Translations under genes and position numbers: made by a program
Part shown: one piece after another, positions 19,380 through 28,384 of the stretch
Layout of the letters: the number at the start of each line of letters is the position of its first letter
Numbering within the stretch: the first letter of the stretch is position 1
NCBI GenBank assembly: GCA_963727635.1
Contig: CAVSHP010000005.1
Location: 59,623 to 123,622 of the forward strand
Direction: 5' to 3'
Origin: SZUA-36 sp963727635
GTDB lineage: Bacteria; Pseudomonadota; Gammaproteobacteria; Xanthomonadales; SZUA-36
DNA length: 64,000 bases
The notes under the pieces: model-generated
Told to the model about the DNA's origin: nothing
Seen by the model: only the letters and a program-made list of their open reading frames with translations
Database searches by the model: none

Positions 19380-21098
19380 TCACGGGCTTTTTTCCTTGAG
19401 TTCCGCCAATGACGCTTTGCGGACTGCCTCGAATTCGTCACCCGGGTACCAGGCCGGCGTGACGTCGGCGTCGGCCACCATGGCAGCCAGTCGGAAGGCG
19501 AGTTGCGCGTCCTCGGCCAGGCCTTCGAGATTCCAGTCATCTTCAACCTCGTCGGCCGGGCTGTGGTACTTGTACTGAATCCAGTCCGCATACTGCTTTT
19601 CGCCCCAGCCTGGCTCTTGACCGATAAAATCGACACCGGACTTGAACCAGATGGCAGGTACCCCGGCGCGTGCGAAGCTGATCTGGTCTGAGCGGTAGAA
19701 CCAGCCCGCCTTGACATCAGTTTCACCGTGTATCGTCCGGTTCTGTGCCTTGGCAGCTTTTTTCAGCCAATCGTCGAGTTCGGACTTGCCGAAACCGTAC
19801 ACGGTGACATCTCTGGTCCGTCCCCAGACATTGCCAAGCTCAAGGTTGATATCGGCCGCGATGCGGCCCGGATACACCACACCGCTCTTGACGAAATAGC
19901 GGGAGCCAAGACTACCCTGCTCCTCGACAGCCGGAAACAGCACCACGATGCTGCGTCTGGGTGGTTTGGGCAATGCCTCGAACGCGCCTGCCACGGCCAG
20001 GACCTGCGCCATAGCTACACCGTTGTCGAGCGCGCCATTGCGTATCGTATCCCCGGTTTCGTCCGGCTCGCCAATACCAAAATGGTCGTGGTGTGCCGAC
20101 AGGAATACCATTTCGTCCGAGAGTTCGAGATCACTGCCGCTGAGGATACCCGCAACATTGGCAGTGGTGTTCCGGGTGATGTTCACCGACAGGTCGACCG
20201 AGGTGGTGACACCCAGCGGCACCGGCTTGAAATCGCGTGACCGTGCCGACTTGATCAGTGCGTCGAGATCCTGCCCACCCAAAAATGCCAGTGTTTTAGA
20301 GCTCTCCCAGCTGAGCCAGCCATTGAAAGAGGTGCGGGGTTCATCACCGGCTTTCAGTTCGAACTGTGTGCCGATGTTGGAGGCGCGAACCACGCTCCAG
20401 GGGTAACCAGCCGAGTCGGTGGTGTGGATGATGATGGCGCCCGCCGCGCCCTGGGCCGCTGCGCTGGCAAACTTGTAGGTCCAGCGCCCGTAGTAAAGCT
20501 TGCGCTCACCACCGAACAAATTCTCGTCCCAGTCCGGATCGTCATTGAGCATCAGCAATACTTTGCCTTTCAGATCCGCACCCTTGTAATCGTCCCAGTT
20601 TTCCTCGGGCGCCTGGATACCATAGCCGACAAACACCACCTCGGCGTCACGAACCGAAATTTCGGGCTGCTGGAGCCCGGCCATGATCATATACTCGTCG
20701 CCAAAGTTGAAACTGACCGACTCGCCGTTTGCGGCGGAAAATTTCAGGTCTGCCGGATTCTGCACGTCAAGACCGATGATCTCAACCGCCTGTTCGTAGG
20801 AGCCGTTTTCAAAAAAGGGTTCGAAACCGATATCGGCCAGGCGGCTGGCCAAAAAGGCCCGCGTCTTGCGGTCACCCTCGGTGCCGGCGCCGCGGCCTTC
20901 AAAGTCGTCGCTGGCGACAATGGTCACGTCGGCCCGCAGATTATCCGCATTTATGCTTTGTTCAGCGGCTGTGAAGCCGGCCGGCAGTCCGGATTCGACC
21001 GGGCTTGCATCGCCGCTGGCGGCTGCGGGTGGCTGTTTGTCGCAGGCGGTGAGAAAGGTAAGAAAGGTAAGTAGCAGGACGGTGAAAAGTAAGCGCAT
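19380..21098 (-). CDS. M28 family metallopeptidase, lipoprotein
   Basis: This aminopeptidase-type enzyme of about 572 residues starts MRLLFTVLLLTFLTFLTAC, a lipoprotein signal with the lipid-accepting Cys at LTAC. GGAGA just upstream of the ATG at 21098 decides this start over one 28 codons earlier. A protease-associated (PA) domain is inserted, around GYGIQAPEENWDDYKG. Zinc ligands of the co-catalytic site are visible in SAHHDHFG, NGALDNGVA, VEEQGSLGSRYF and YHSPADEV. It would act in the periplasm or on the outer membrane, cutting N-terminal residues from peptides. It faces away from the small membrane-protein gene at 21343. Confidence 0.92.
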   Translation of the reverse strand: MRLLFTVLLLTFLTFLTACDKQPPAAASGDASPVESGLPAGFTAAEQSINADNLRADVTIVASDDFEGRGAGTEGDRKTRAFLASRLADIGFEPFFENGSYEQAVEIIGLDVQNPADLKFSAANGESVSFNFGDEYMIMAGLQQPEISVRDAEVVFVGYGIQAPEENWDDYKGADLKGKVLLMLNDDPDWDENLFGGERKLYYGRWTYKFASAAAQGAAGAIIIHTTDSAGYPWSVVRASNIGTQFELKAGDEPRTSFNGWLSWESSKTLAFLGGQDLDALIKSARSRDFKPVPLGVTTSVDLSVNITRNTTANVAGILSGSDLELSDEMVFLSAHHDHFGIGEPDETGDTIRNGALDNGVAMAQVLAVAGAFEALPKPPRRSIVVLFPAVEEQGSLGSRYFVKSGVVYPGRIAADINLELGNVWGRTRDVTVYGFGKSELDDWLKKAAKAQNRTIHGETDVKAGWFYRSDQISFARAGVPAIWFKSGVDFIGQEPGWGEKQYADWIQYKYHSPADEVEDDWNLEGLAEDAQLAFRLAAMVADADVTPAWYPGDEFEAVRKASLAELKEKSP

Positions 21099-21342
21099 TG
21101 GATTCTCCATGGTGGCTTTTGCCAACGGACCAGGAGGGCCGATTGGACCGGAATCTGGTGAACTAAAAAAGCCTGGAGTCAATTATAAGTAAACACCGCC
21201 CTGCTTGACAGGACTGCACCCGGACATTAACAACTTAGTTGCATCTTAGATGTGGATTGCACGCTACGATAGCTGTAACTTACACACACTATGCCCACGA
21301 ACCTGACGTTAAGGGCAGCGCTGACAATCCAAGGAGTTCGAA

Positions 21343-21549
21343 ATGAATATCAATCGTGCAGTACGTGTTATCGCTGGTCTGTTTATCCTGCTCTCCGTAG
21401 CGTTGGGTGCACCGGCCAGCCCGTTATATGTTTCCTCGTACTGGTTGTGGTTCACGGTTTTTGTCGGCGCCAACCTGTTCCAGAGCGGCCTGACCAAGTG
21501 GTGCCTGATGGAAAAAATTCTCAAGAAAGCCGGGGTTCCGGAGGCTTGA
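21343..21549 (+). CDS. DUF2892 (YgaP-like) small inner membrane protein
   Basis: A 68-residue protein with two membrane segments (VIAGLFILLSVALGAP and WLWFTVFVGANLFQSGL), a start MNINRAVRV and a Cys after the second helix (TKWCLMEKILKKAGV). This arrangement is the DUF2892 family, also found as the membrane tail of YgaP rhodanese; here no rhodanese domain is attached. GGAG lies seven bases upstream of the start. Its function is unknown. It stands alone, with about 250 bases of AT-rich DNA before the next promoter. Confidence 0.85.
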   Translation: MNINRAVRVIAGLFILLSVALGAPASPLYVSSYWLWFTVFVGANLFQSGLTKWCLMEKILKKAGVPEA

Positions 21550-21804
21550 ATCGTCCTGCCAGCATACAGGATATGGCCGCTGGAGTTTCCATGAGTTGAT
21601 CCCTGCCTGGTTTGAATGCTTGCATCGAGGTTGATACCTGCGGGCACGTATAGAGTATAGGATACCGCACTCCATTGGCGGTCCCGTCAGATTACAATTT
21701 GTAGGCCGATCGAAGCAAATTTCACAAAATCCCGGAATTGACCATTATCACGGTACATTGAATTCGGATTCAGTGGGGCAGCAGTGTCTCGGTGAGAATT
21801 GTTT

Positions 21805-21849
21805 TTGACACGGGATCGGATTCGAAATATACTTGATAGATCAAGTATA
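21805..21849 (+). promoter_or_regulatory. Sigma-70 promoter with MarR-type operator over the -10 box
   Basis: TTGACA (21805-21810) is followed after exactly 17 bases by TATACT (21828-21833). The -10 box is part of a perfect palindrome with 10 bp arms and a 2-base centre, 21828-21849 (TATACTTGAT AG ATCAAGTATA). Such palindromes just upstream of marR genes are normally the regulator's own binding site. Position over the -10 box predicts repression by steric block, with release when the regulator binds a ligand or is oxidised. Confidence 0.85.
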
Positions 21850-21877
21850 ATACAAATATTAAACAAGGATTAGTCAA

Positions 21878-22300
21878 ATGATATCACTCACACCATCGAT
21901 GCGGCTCGTAATGGAATTATCCAGGCTGCAGGCCAAGATACTTAAGCGCGTGGATTCGCAATTAGGTATTCATGGCATCAGCTTTACCGAGTACATGGTC
22001 ATGTCCCAGCTGGACGAGGCCGCGGGTAATACGATGCGGCGGATTGACCTGGCGGAGCATATTGGGCTTAGCGCATCGGGTATCACGCGTCTTTTATTGC
22101 CAATGGAAAAAATTGGCCTGGTCAAGCGGGAAGAAAACCCGCGCGATGCGAGGGTCAGCCTGGTCAGGCTCTCGAAGGCGGGTATGCAACTGGTAAAAGA
22201 CGCTTCGGTCAGTTTTGCGCAGGGTGCAGATTCGATCACGCAGGCCATTGATGACAGGCAAATCAAGCAGCTTCTGAAGTTGACCGAAAAAATGTTGTGA
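21878..22300 (+). CDS. MarR family transcriptional regulator
   Basis: A 140-residue winged-helix regulator. The recognition helix is around RRIDLAEHIGLSASGITRLLLPMEKIGLVKRE, and the wing follows at ENPRDARVSLVRLSKAG. The dimerisation helices are at both ends. It should bind the palindrome overlapping its own promoter (21828-21849) and so control itself and the ester cyclase-like gene 53 bases downstream. The signal it senses is unknown; family members often sense phenolic compounds or oxidants. Confidence 0.92.
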   Translation: MISLTPSMRLVMELSRLQAKILKRVDSQLGIHGISFTEYMVMSQLDEAAGNTMRRIDLAEHIGLSASGITRLLLPMEKIGLVKREENPRDARVSLVRLSKAGMQLVKDASVSFAQGADSITQAIDDRQIKQLLKLTEKML

Positions 22301-22353
22301 AGCAGTTGTAGAAAAATATCACCATGAGAGAAAACCGCAAACAGGAAATACAA

Positions 22354-22788
22354 ATGAGCATCCAGTCAAAGAAACAGATTCTGCATCAGTTTATGAAAAA
22401 AATATGGAATGAAGGAGATTTCAGCGATCTCTGCGAGTATGTTGCGCCAGAATATCGTGTCAGCAAGGATGATTATGACCCCTGGAGCGGTCAGACCATC
22501 GACCATGAAATTTTCAGGGAGAGGGTGCTGTATTCCAGAAATGCTTTCCCCGACCTGAATTTTGATATCAGGGAAATGATTGAAGACGACGACAGTATCG
22601 CTGTTAGCTGGGTCATGTCGGGTACGCACCTGGGCGATTTGGCGCTATTGCCCGCCAGCGGTCGAAAGTTTTCAATTGAAGGTATGACTTTTTACTATTT
22701 CAAAGACGGCAGGCTTTGTGGTCACTCACAGACCTTTGACCAGTTTGGGTTTTTAAAGCAGATGGGCGTGTTTGGCGCTGTTGCCTGA
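22354..22788 (+). CDS. SnoaL/NTF2-like ester cyclase family protein
   Basis: A 144-residue single-domain alpha+beta barrel protein with the SnoaL-like polyketide/ester cyclase pattern: helix (ILHQFMKKIWNEGDFSDL), a central Tyr-rich strand, and late strands SVAVSWV-like (SIAVSWVMSGTHLGDL), EGMTFYYFKDGRL and the terminal SQTFDQFGFLKQMG. Members bind small hydrophobic ligands, and some catalyse cyclisation or hydration. It follows the MarR gene in the same direction and is probably controlled by it. GGAA upstream supports the ATG at 22354 over the one at 22324. Confidence 0.8.
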   Translation: MSIQSKKQILHQFMKKIWNEGDFSDLCEYVAPEYRVSKDDYDPWSGQTIDHEIFRERVLYSRNAFPDLNFDIREMIEDDDSIAVSWVMSGTHLGDLALLPASGRKFSIEGMTFYYFKDGRLCGHSQTFDQFGFLKQMGVFGAVA

Positions 22789-22830
22789 TGAACCGGGCAT
22801 TTTGACCTTATGTTCCTGATGTACGGAGCT

Positions 22831-22860
22831 CCTGATTCAACCCGGGCGGGTTGAATCAGG
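22831..22860. repeat. Perfect 14 bp inverted repeat with a 2-base centre
   Basis: CCTGATTCAACCCG and its exact reverse complement are separated by GG. The repeat lies 43 bases after the ester cyclase stop and 59 before the convergent gene's stop. It can form a stable hairpin and is probably a terminator for one or both genes, although no T run follows. The CCTGATTCAA arm resembles the arms of the other GGGTCAG/CTGA-type repeats in this window. Confidence 0.7.
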
Positions 22861-22918
22861 TCCGTAAAGAAAAAAATCAGCAAGCATGATACGCACGCTT
22901 CCCTGACATCGGTACATG

Positions 22919-23707
22919 TCAGAAATAGCTGGTCACCGGGACGCCTTCCAATTGGCTGTCTATCTCCAGGAAAGTTTTCAGTATCGCCGTATGTCCTTGC
23001 CCGCCGATCACAATGACCCTTTCACCGGGTTGGGCCGCTTTCTGGATATTGGCATACATACGGAAATTGCGCTGCCACCAGCTGGCGCTCGCATCCGCAC
23101 CGGACCAGCCGTCGCCGGCGCCAATGGCATTGGTCGCCAGGTACAGGTTCATATTGATGCGGTCCTGTTCGGGGTCGTTACTGCGTTGCAGCAATTCACG
23201 CAGGTTCATGGTGTCGCGGTCCTGGTTCTCCTGGCGGGTGACGTCGGCAATGATTTGATTGAAGTTTTTCATCTCCGGCGAGTCGTGCTCTTTTGCGTAG
23301 TCAAACATGTTCTCTGCGTTCCACTGTAAATCGCGATGATCAAAGCTCTGCACGCCCTGCAAGCCGGCTGCTTTGGCAATGCGAAAGCCCAGTTGGTATA
23401 TCTCGTTGACTTCCAGTTCGTAATTGCCGGCGAGGTAATCCGTATATTGCTGGTTCATCAACAGCTCGTTCTCCGGGTTGTACTCCAGCAGGATTTTTGT
23501 CGGTTTGAAAGCCGCCAGGCGTTCTGTAAAGGCCTGCAAAAATGCCTGCGATTCATCGCTCAGGACATCGAAGGTCTTTACCTTGACCGCGTCCATGCCG
23601 GGATTGGAGAAATGGAAGGTACCGATCAGTATGACCTGCGCCGGCTCTTCGGCATGCAGCGGCCAACTGAATAGCAGGCTGAGGATTGCGATCAGGAATT
23701 TGTTCAT
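22919..23707 (-). CDS. Exported DUF5694 (TraB/GumN-like) protein
   Basis: The 262-residue product starts MNKFLIAILSLLFSWPLHAEE, a Sec signal peptide. The mature protein opens with VILIGTFHFSNPGMD and later has ILLEYNPENELL, and it ends with GERVIVIGGQGHTAILKTFLE. This spacing of GTFHF, E-Y-P and GxGH is that of the DUF5694 family, distantly related to the TraB/GumN/Tiki group, in which conserved His and Glu residues are thought to bind metal. Some Tiki members are metalloproteases, but no activity is established here. The upstream extension of the frame is discarded because the signal peptide marks the start. Confidence 0.8.
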   Translation of the reverse strand: MNKFLIAILSLLFSWPLHAEEPAQVILIGTFHFSNPGMDAVKVKTFDVLSDESQAFLQAFTERLAAFKPTKILLEYNPENELLMNQQYTDYLAGNYELEVNEIYQLGFRIAKAAGLQGVQSFDHRDLQWNAENMFDYAKEHDSPEMKNFNQIIADVTRQENQDRDTMNLRELLQRSNDPEQDRINMNLYLATNAIGAGDGWSGADASASWWQRNFRMYANIQKAAQPGERVIVIGGQGHTAILKTFLEIDSQLEGVPVTSYF

Positions 23708-23855
23708 GGTGTCTGCCTTTAGCTCTAATTGATTGACCGATTGATTTGATGCAAGTTTGCTGAAATTGGTTGCCGATGATGATGCTGGCCGTTGTACCCA
23801 ATACGTCCAAAAACTGTAATACTTTGTTGCAAAGTCAAAAAAAGGACACGCCGGC

Positions 23856-24211
23856 ATGTCAGGTATGCAAGAACTGAAGCGGAAAATTATCATCCTTCTG
23901 TTATTGACCGGTTGCATGTGTAGCGCCGTTTCAGCACGCGCCGCCTCTGCAGGTTCGGTGCAATTGGTGGCAACCGCCAGCCTGTGCCGCAGTTTTCTGA
24001 ACACGCGTTTCGGCGCTGAAGACTCGTTACCGGCGGGGAAGCTGTTGGTAACGGAACGCAAATCCAGCGGCTATCCCGCAAAAACTACATCGCGTTTACC
24101 GATATTTCAGACGCCAAACCGGGACCGGAGCAGGCGCAGTCGTTTGAAGCCATGCTCGGAGAATATCCAAAGCCGTTGTCAGGGTACGTTTCTGCCGCTC
24201 ATCCTGAATGA
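23856..24211 (+). CDS. Possible small secreted protein, joined across a GGGG frameshift
   Basis: The frame begins MSGMQELKRKIIILLLLTGC and then SAVSARA, which looks like a signal peptide, with AAGGA nine bases upstream of the ATG. It runs to DSLPAG near 24036. One base off at the GGGG run there, a second frame continues as GEAVGNGTQIQRLSRKNYIA, then DISDAKPGPEQAQSFEAML, and ends AAHPE at 24211. Joined, it would give about 118 residues. The original frame runs on only by reading antisense to the next gene. I do not recognise the family. Its last 33 bases overlap the end of the convergent lipoprotein gene. Confidence 0.35.
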
Positions 24212-24667
24212 ACCGCGTTCCTTGACCCGGATCGAGCGACCAAAACCTTCGGTATCCAGCTTGGCCTCGAATTCGTATTGCAGGTCCTCATTGGGTGAAT
24301 TCATCAGGTCCGTGATCAGGCGGATGCCGGCCAGCAGGTTGGCCGTGGCCGTCAGCTTGACCGTCTGTTCCGAGTAACCCTTGATGACCGGGAAATCCCG
24401 GCCCACGCCCTTGACCACGTCATGCCCTTGAATGGAGACCGTGTAGACGATGCCTTGCAGGCGGATTGCGCTTGAATTGGGATTGAGGACATTGAGACCG
24501 ATTTCGAAGGTCGGCATCCCGCCCGAACCAGGTATCGCGCGGAAGGAACTCAGGGTAACCGTGGGTTGCTCGTGGTCAGGGTCCAGGCTCGCACAAGCTT
24601 GCAGCAGCAGGAGAAAAAGACATGTCAATAGCCAGCCGGACAGGCGCTTGGTGTTTTGTATAGTCAT
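24179..24667 (-). CDS. LEA type 2 (WHy domain) family lipoprotein
   Basis: The product begins MTIQNTKRLSGW, then a hydrophobic run ending LLLQAC, a lipoprotein signal. About 115 residues of beta-sandwich follow (TFEIGLNVLNPNSSAIRLQG, then YSEQTVKLTATA). The N-P-N and hydrophobic strand pattern is that of LEA14-like WHy domains, found in bacterial outer-membrane lipoproteins of uncertain role. The start at 24667 is set by the signal. It follows the ABC permease gene in the same direction after about 90 bases, so it may be the last gene of that operon. Confidence 0.8.
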   Translation of the reverse strand: MTIQNTKRLSGWLLTCLFLLLLQACASLDPDHEQPTVTLSSFRAIPGSGGMPTFEIGLNVLNPNSSAIRLQGIVYTVSIQGHDVVKGVGRDFPVIKGYSEQTVKLTATANLLAGIRLITDLMNSPNEDLQYEFEAKLDTEGFGRSIRVKERGSFRMSGRNVP

Positions 24668-24755
24668 TTGGTTTCTGATCCAGACTGATGGACGGTCCGC
24701 CAATCTTAACGACAAGTGGGAAATAAACACAATAACTTCGGTTGTGGTCCTGCTG

Positions 24756-25991
24756 TCATTCGTAACGCAGGGCGTCGATCGGGTTCATCCGCGATGCCTT
24801 TTTTGCCGGGTAAAATCCAAAAAATATACCGACGAAGGTGGCCGATGCGATGGCGATGAAGATAATCGGCACATTGAGCAGCACGGGTATGTCAATGGTC
24901 CGGCTTATTACTTCGCCGGTAGCCACGCCGATGGTGACGCCGAAAAAACTGCCGATCAGACAAAGCGTAACCGCCTCGACCAGAAACTGTGCCAGGATAT
25001 CGTTGCGCCGCGCGCCAACGGCCAGTCGCAAACCGATCTCGCGGGTGCGCTCGGTCACCGACACCAGCATGATGTTCATGATGCCGATACCGCCGACCAG
25101 CAGGGCAATCGCGGCGGTGGCCGCCAGTAACAGGCCGAGGGTGCTCGAAGTCTCGTTCCTGGCGCGGATAAACTCGGAAAAATTCCGCACCGAAAAATCG
25201 TTCTGGGCGCCTGGAGCTATTTTCCGCAGTTCACGCAGGAACTCGCTGAGTTCCTCTTCCGCGATCTGGATTTTTCGATCGAGATTGACGGTCAGGTAGA
25301 TATTGCCGACGGTGTCAGGCACCGAGCGGTCACTGCGGCCGCTGACACGCATGCGTGCCGTTGAGATCGGGATAAATATCACGTCATCCTGGCTTCTTCC
25401 CCAACTCGATTCACCCTTGGCCTGCAGGGTTCCAATCACCGTGAACGGCACATTCTTGATACGGATTTTCGCACCCAGTGGCGAGCTTCCATCGAACAGG
25501 TTCTTGATCACGTCCTGGCCCAGCAGGGCGACCTTGCCGCCGGAGCGGATCTCACGTTCCGTAAAATTGCGTCCTTCCTCGATGACCCACTGCCGCACCT
25601 TGAGATAGTCGATGTGCACCCCGGTGATGCCGGTGGTCCAGTTTTTATTGCCGTAGACGACCGGCGCAGTGGTGTTGACACTGCCTGAAATACCGTCAAT
25701 GAAGGAAAACCTGTCCTTGAGCCGCTTGATATCCTTCTCGGTAAACGGCGACGCAGTGTCATCGGCCGAATGCCGGCCGCCGGTCATTTCCGCGCCCGGA
25801 CGTATGGACAGCATGTTGCTGCCAAGCTGGTCGATGGCGCGCTCGATCTCGGCTTTTGAACCGCTGGATACCGATACCATCACGATCACCGAGGCGATGC
25901 CGATGATGATGCCGAGCATGGTCAAAAAGCTGCGCAGCGCGTTCAGTTTGAGCGCGATCACGGCGATGTTGATTGTTTTCCAGAGACCCAT
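24756..25991 (-). CDS. MacB-like ABC transporter permease
   Basis: The 411-residue product has the MacB/FtsX-type layout. One N-terminal membrane helix (FLTMLGIIIGIASVIVMVSV) precedes a large periplasmic domain of about 220 residues, followed by three C-terminal helices (LLLAATAAIALLVGGIGIMN, and later helices) with the coupling motif RTREIGLRLAVGARRNDI. Such permeases use ATP to drive periplasmic substrates through TolC-like channels (mechanotransmission) and do not move them across the inner membrane directly. The ATPase is a separate gene 13 bases upstream, and the adaptor precedes that. Substrate unknown. Confidence 0.93.
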   Translation of the reverse strand: MGLWKTINIAVIALKLNALRSFLTMLGIIIGIASVIVMVSVSSGSKAEIERAIDQLGSNMLSIRPGAEMTGGRHSADDTASPFTEKDIKRLKDRFSFIDGISGSVNTTAPVVYGNKNWTTGITGVHIDYLKVRQWVIEEGRNFTEREIRSGGKVALLGQDVIKNLFDGSSPLGAKIRIKNVPFTVIGTLQAKGESSWGRSQDDVIFIPISTARMRVSGRSDRSVPDTVGNIYLTVNLDRKIQIAEEELSEFLRELRKIAPGAQNDFSVRNFSEFIRARNETSSTLGLLLAATAAIALLVGGIGIMNIMLVSVTERTREIGLRLAVGARRNDILAQFLVEAVTLCLIGSFFGVTIGVATGEVISRTIDIPVLLNVPIIFIAIASATFVGIFFGFYPAKKASRMNPIDALRYE

Positions 25992-26004
25992 CGCAGACTG
26001 CCTT

Positions 26005-26721
26005 TCAGCGTTTCATGACGGCATCATCGACGATGCGGCCATCCCTGAACAAGAGGTTTCGTTTGGATTCATCGGCCACTTCCTGGTCGTGGGTGACGAC
26101 GATGATGGTAATGCCCGATTCGTTCAATTCCCGGAACAGATCCATGATCTCCATGGATGTTTTCGTGTCCAGCGCGCCTGTGGGTTCGTCCGCCAGGATC
26201 ACGGATGGCCGGTTGGCCAGCGCCCGGGCGATGGCGACGCGCTGTTGCTGGCCGCCGGATAACTGGGTTGTTTCGTGTCCCATGCGGTCGCCGAGACCGA
26301 CCCGCTCCAGGCAGGCCCTGGCCTGTTCGTTGGCGTCAGTAATCTCATGGTTACGGGAATAAAACAGCGGCAATTTGACATTTTCAAGGGCGCTGGTCTT
26401 TGGCAGCAGGTTGAATTGCTGGAAGACGAAACCGATCGTGTGGTTTCTGAAATCGGCCAATGTGTCAGCGGACTGTTTTGACAGGTTCAGGCCATTGATC
26501 AGCAGGTCGCCGCGGGTCGGCACGTCGAGCGCACCGATCAGGTTCATCAGGGTGGATTTACCGGAACCGGATGGACCCATGATGGCCAGGTACTCACCGC
26601 GATTGATGGTCAGGCTGACATCGCGCAGGGCGTGGATGACCTCACCACCCATGTCGTAATCCTTGCAAACGGAACGGCATTCGATCAGTACATCACCCAT
26701 GCCGCTGGCTTCCGCTCCCAT
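26005..26721 (-). CDS. ABC transporter ATP-binding protein (MacB/LolD-like)
   Basis: A 238-residue ATPase with Walker A GPSGSGKST, Q-loop FQQFNLLP, signature LSGGQQQR, Walker B VILADEPTGALD and the switch His in VTHDQEVAD. The sequence EPTGALD and the DVSLTINRGEYLAIMG segment are typical of the MacB/LolD/FtsE branch. In E. coli MacB this domain is fused to the permease; here the two are separate. The ATG at 26700 (MGDVLIEC) has GGAAG upstream and may be the true start. The gene lies between the adaptor and the permease in one operon. Confidence 0.94.
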   Translation of the reverse strand: MGAEASGMGDVLIECRSVCKDYDMGGEVIHALRDVSLTINRGEYLAIMGPSGSGKSTLMNLIGALDVPTRGDLLINGLNLSKQSADTLADFRNHTIGFVFQQFNLLPKTSALENVKLPLFYSRNHEITDANEQARACLERVGLGDRMGHETTQLSGGQQQRVAIARALANRPSVILADEPTGALDTKTSMEIMDLFRELNESGITIIVVTHDQEVADESKRNLLFRDGRIVDDAVMKR

Positions 26722-26729
26722 GGAATCGG

Positions 26730-28240
26730 TTAACCCTTGACCTGACGCACGCGGGTTACCACCAGGTCACCCGCCTTGAGGTCCTGGCTGATGACCTGGG
26801 TATAATTATCGTCACTGATGCCAAACCTGACGGTGACGGGTTCAATGTCGCCGTCGGCCGATTGCACCCAGATTTGCCCCGAGCGGGTTTCGGACACCTG
26901 CCGGCGGTATTGCTGGTACTTTTTGAACTGCTCCGGGGTCAGGTGCTTCTCGAATACCGCCGAGACCTGTTGCCTGATCTTCTCACGCATCGTGTTCCTG
27001 TCAACGGCGCCTTCACCCCCGCCGAACCGCCGCTCGAACCCTGGGCCTGGAACTGTGCACGCATATCGGCGTACAGCTCTTTTATCTCGGTTTCGATTTC
27101 CCGGGCCTGCGTATCGTCCAGACCAAGGGTCGTCTTTAACTGCGTCATATCGGGACCGTTGCGCGGACCGCCTGGGGCACTGCCGCCGGCCTCGCCGGTC
27201 TTGAGTTTTTCCGCCAGCTTTGAACCGGCAGCGGGTTTGAAACGGATGGCCTCATTTGGCACCCTCAGGACATTCTCACTTTTGCCGGTAACGATCTCAA
27301 CGATGGCCGTCATGCCGGGCAGCAGTTTCAGGTCGGGGTTCCCGGCCGTGATGATGACGGTATAGGTCACCACATTGTTGGATTCGTTGGGCGCCAGGCG
27401 AACCTGGTTGACCTGTCCGGTAAATTCAAGGTCCGGGAACGCGTCAACGGAAAATGTCACCTCGTTGTCTTCGTGCACATTGCCGATGTCGGCCTCGTCG
27501 ACGTTGGCCTCGATCTGGATCTCGGCGAGGTCCTGTGCAATATTGAACAGCAGGGGGGAAGACAGGCTGGCGGCCACGGTCTGGCCCGGATCGACGGCCC
27601 GCTCGATGACCACGCCGTTGATCGGTGAACGGATCTTGGTCCGTTCGAGATCGATTTCGGCGGATTCCAGCGAGGCCTTGCGCTGATCCTGTGTAGCCAG
27701 CGCATTGACGTGTTGCGCCTCGGCCATGGTCAGGTCGGCCTTGGCTGATTCAAAGTCCGCGAGCGCGGTATCCAGTTCCGAAATGGATAAAGTGCCTTTT
27801 TTAGCCAACGGTTCCGCACGTTCGTATTCAAGACGGGCACGGCGCAGATTGGCCTTTGCCCGGTCGATGTTGGCCTGCTGAACCACGACATTTGAAACTG
27901 CCACCCGCAGATCCGCGCGGCTTTGCAACACCCGGGATTCAAACGATTGCGGGTCGATCAGGGCGAGCAACTGGTCCTTGACGACGGGCGAATTGAAATC
28001 GACGTAGATTTCCTGGATCTGACCGGAGACCTGCGAACCCACTTCCACCGTGATCAGTGGTCGAACTGAACCGGAAGTCGCCACCGTGCGTATGATGTCG
28101 CCGGTATTGATGGCCGCCGTTTCAATTTCCTCGGCCGCGGAGGTGGTATTTTTGTCACCAGCCAACCAAAATATACCCAGCGCCACGACTGTGATTATCA
28201 GGAGCGTGATTTTCAGTTTTCCGGACATGCTTTTTCTCAT
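26730..28240 (-). CDS. MacA-like periplasmic adaptor (HlyD family), one frameshift
   Basis: This membrane-fusion protein links the MacB-like transporter to an outer-membrane channel. It has an N-terminal membrane anchor (ITLLIITVVALGIFWLAG), then a lipoyl half (SGSVRPLITVEVGSQVSGQI). An alpha hairpin follows (ADLRVAVSN...ALATQDQRKASLESAE), then the second lipoyl half (IRSPINGVVIERAVDPGQTV) and a beta-barrel. The frame breaks at a run of five G (27017-27021 on the plus strand). Reading on in the other frame gives MREKIRQQVSAVFEKHLTPE, then QIWVQSADGDIEPVTVRFG, the normal C-terminal membrane-proximal domain. The middle insert PGGPRNGPDMTQLKTTLGLD is Gly/Pro-rich. The stop lies just before the ATPase gene. 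Confidence 0.88.
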
Positions 28241-28384
28241 CGGTTCGGGCGGCACGGCGCATAATAAATCAGGATGGAGAGCATAAGAGTACGGGCTGGT
28301 ATTTGCTATAGTCAGGTGCTAAAAACAGCCCTGACTGGTGGTTTTTTACATGAATTTACACCCCGCTCATTGAGGACATGATGG

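Noticed and set aside
19728..21192. Several plus-strand frames over the M28 peptidase
   Set aside because: They are antisense shadows; the M28 frame has a lipoprotein signal, a PA domain and zinc ligands.
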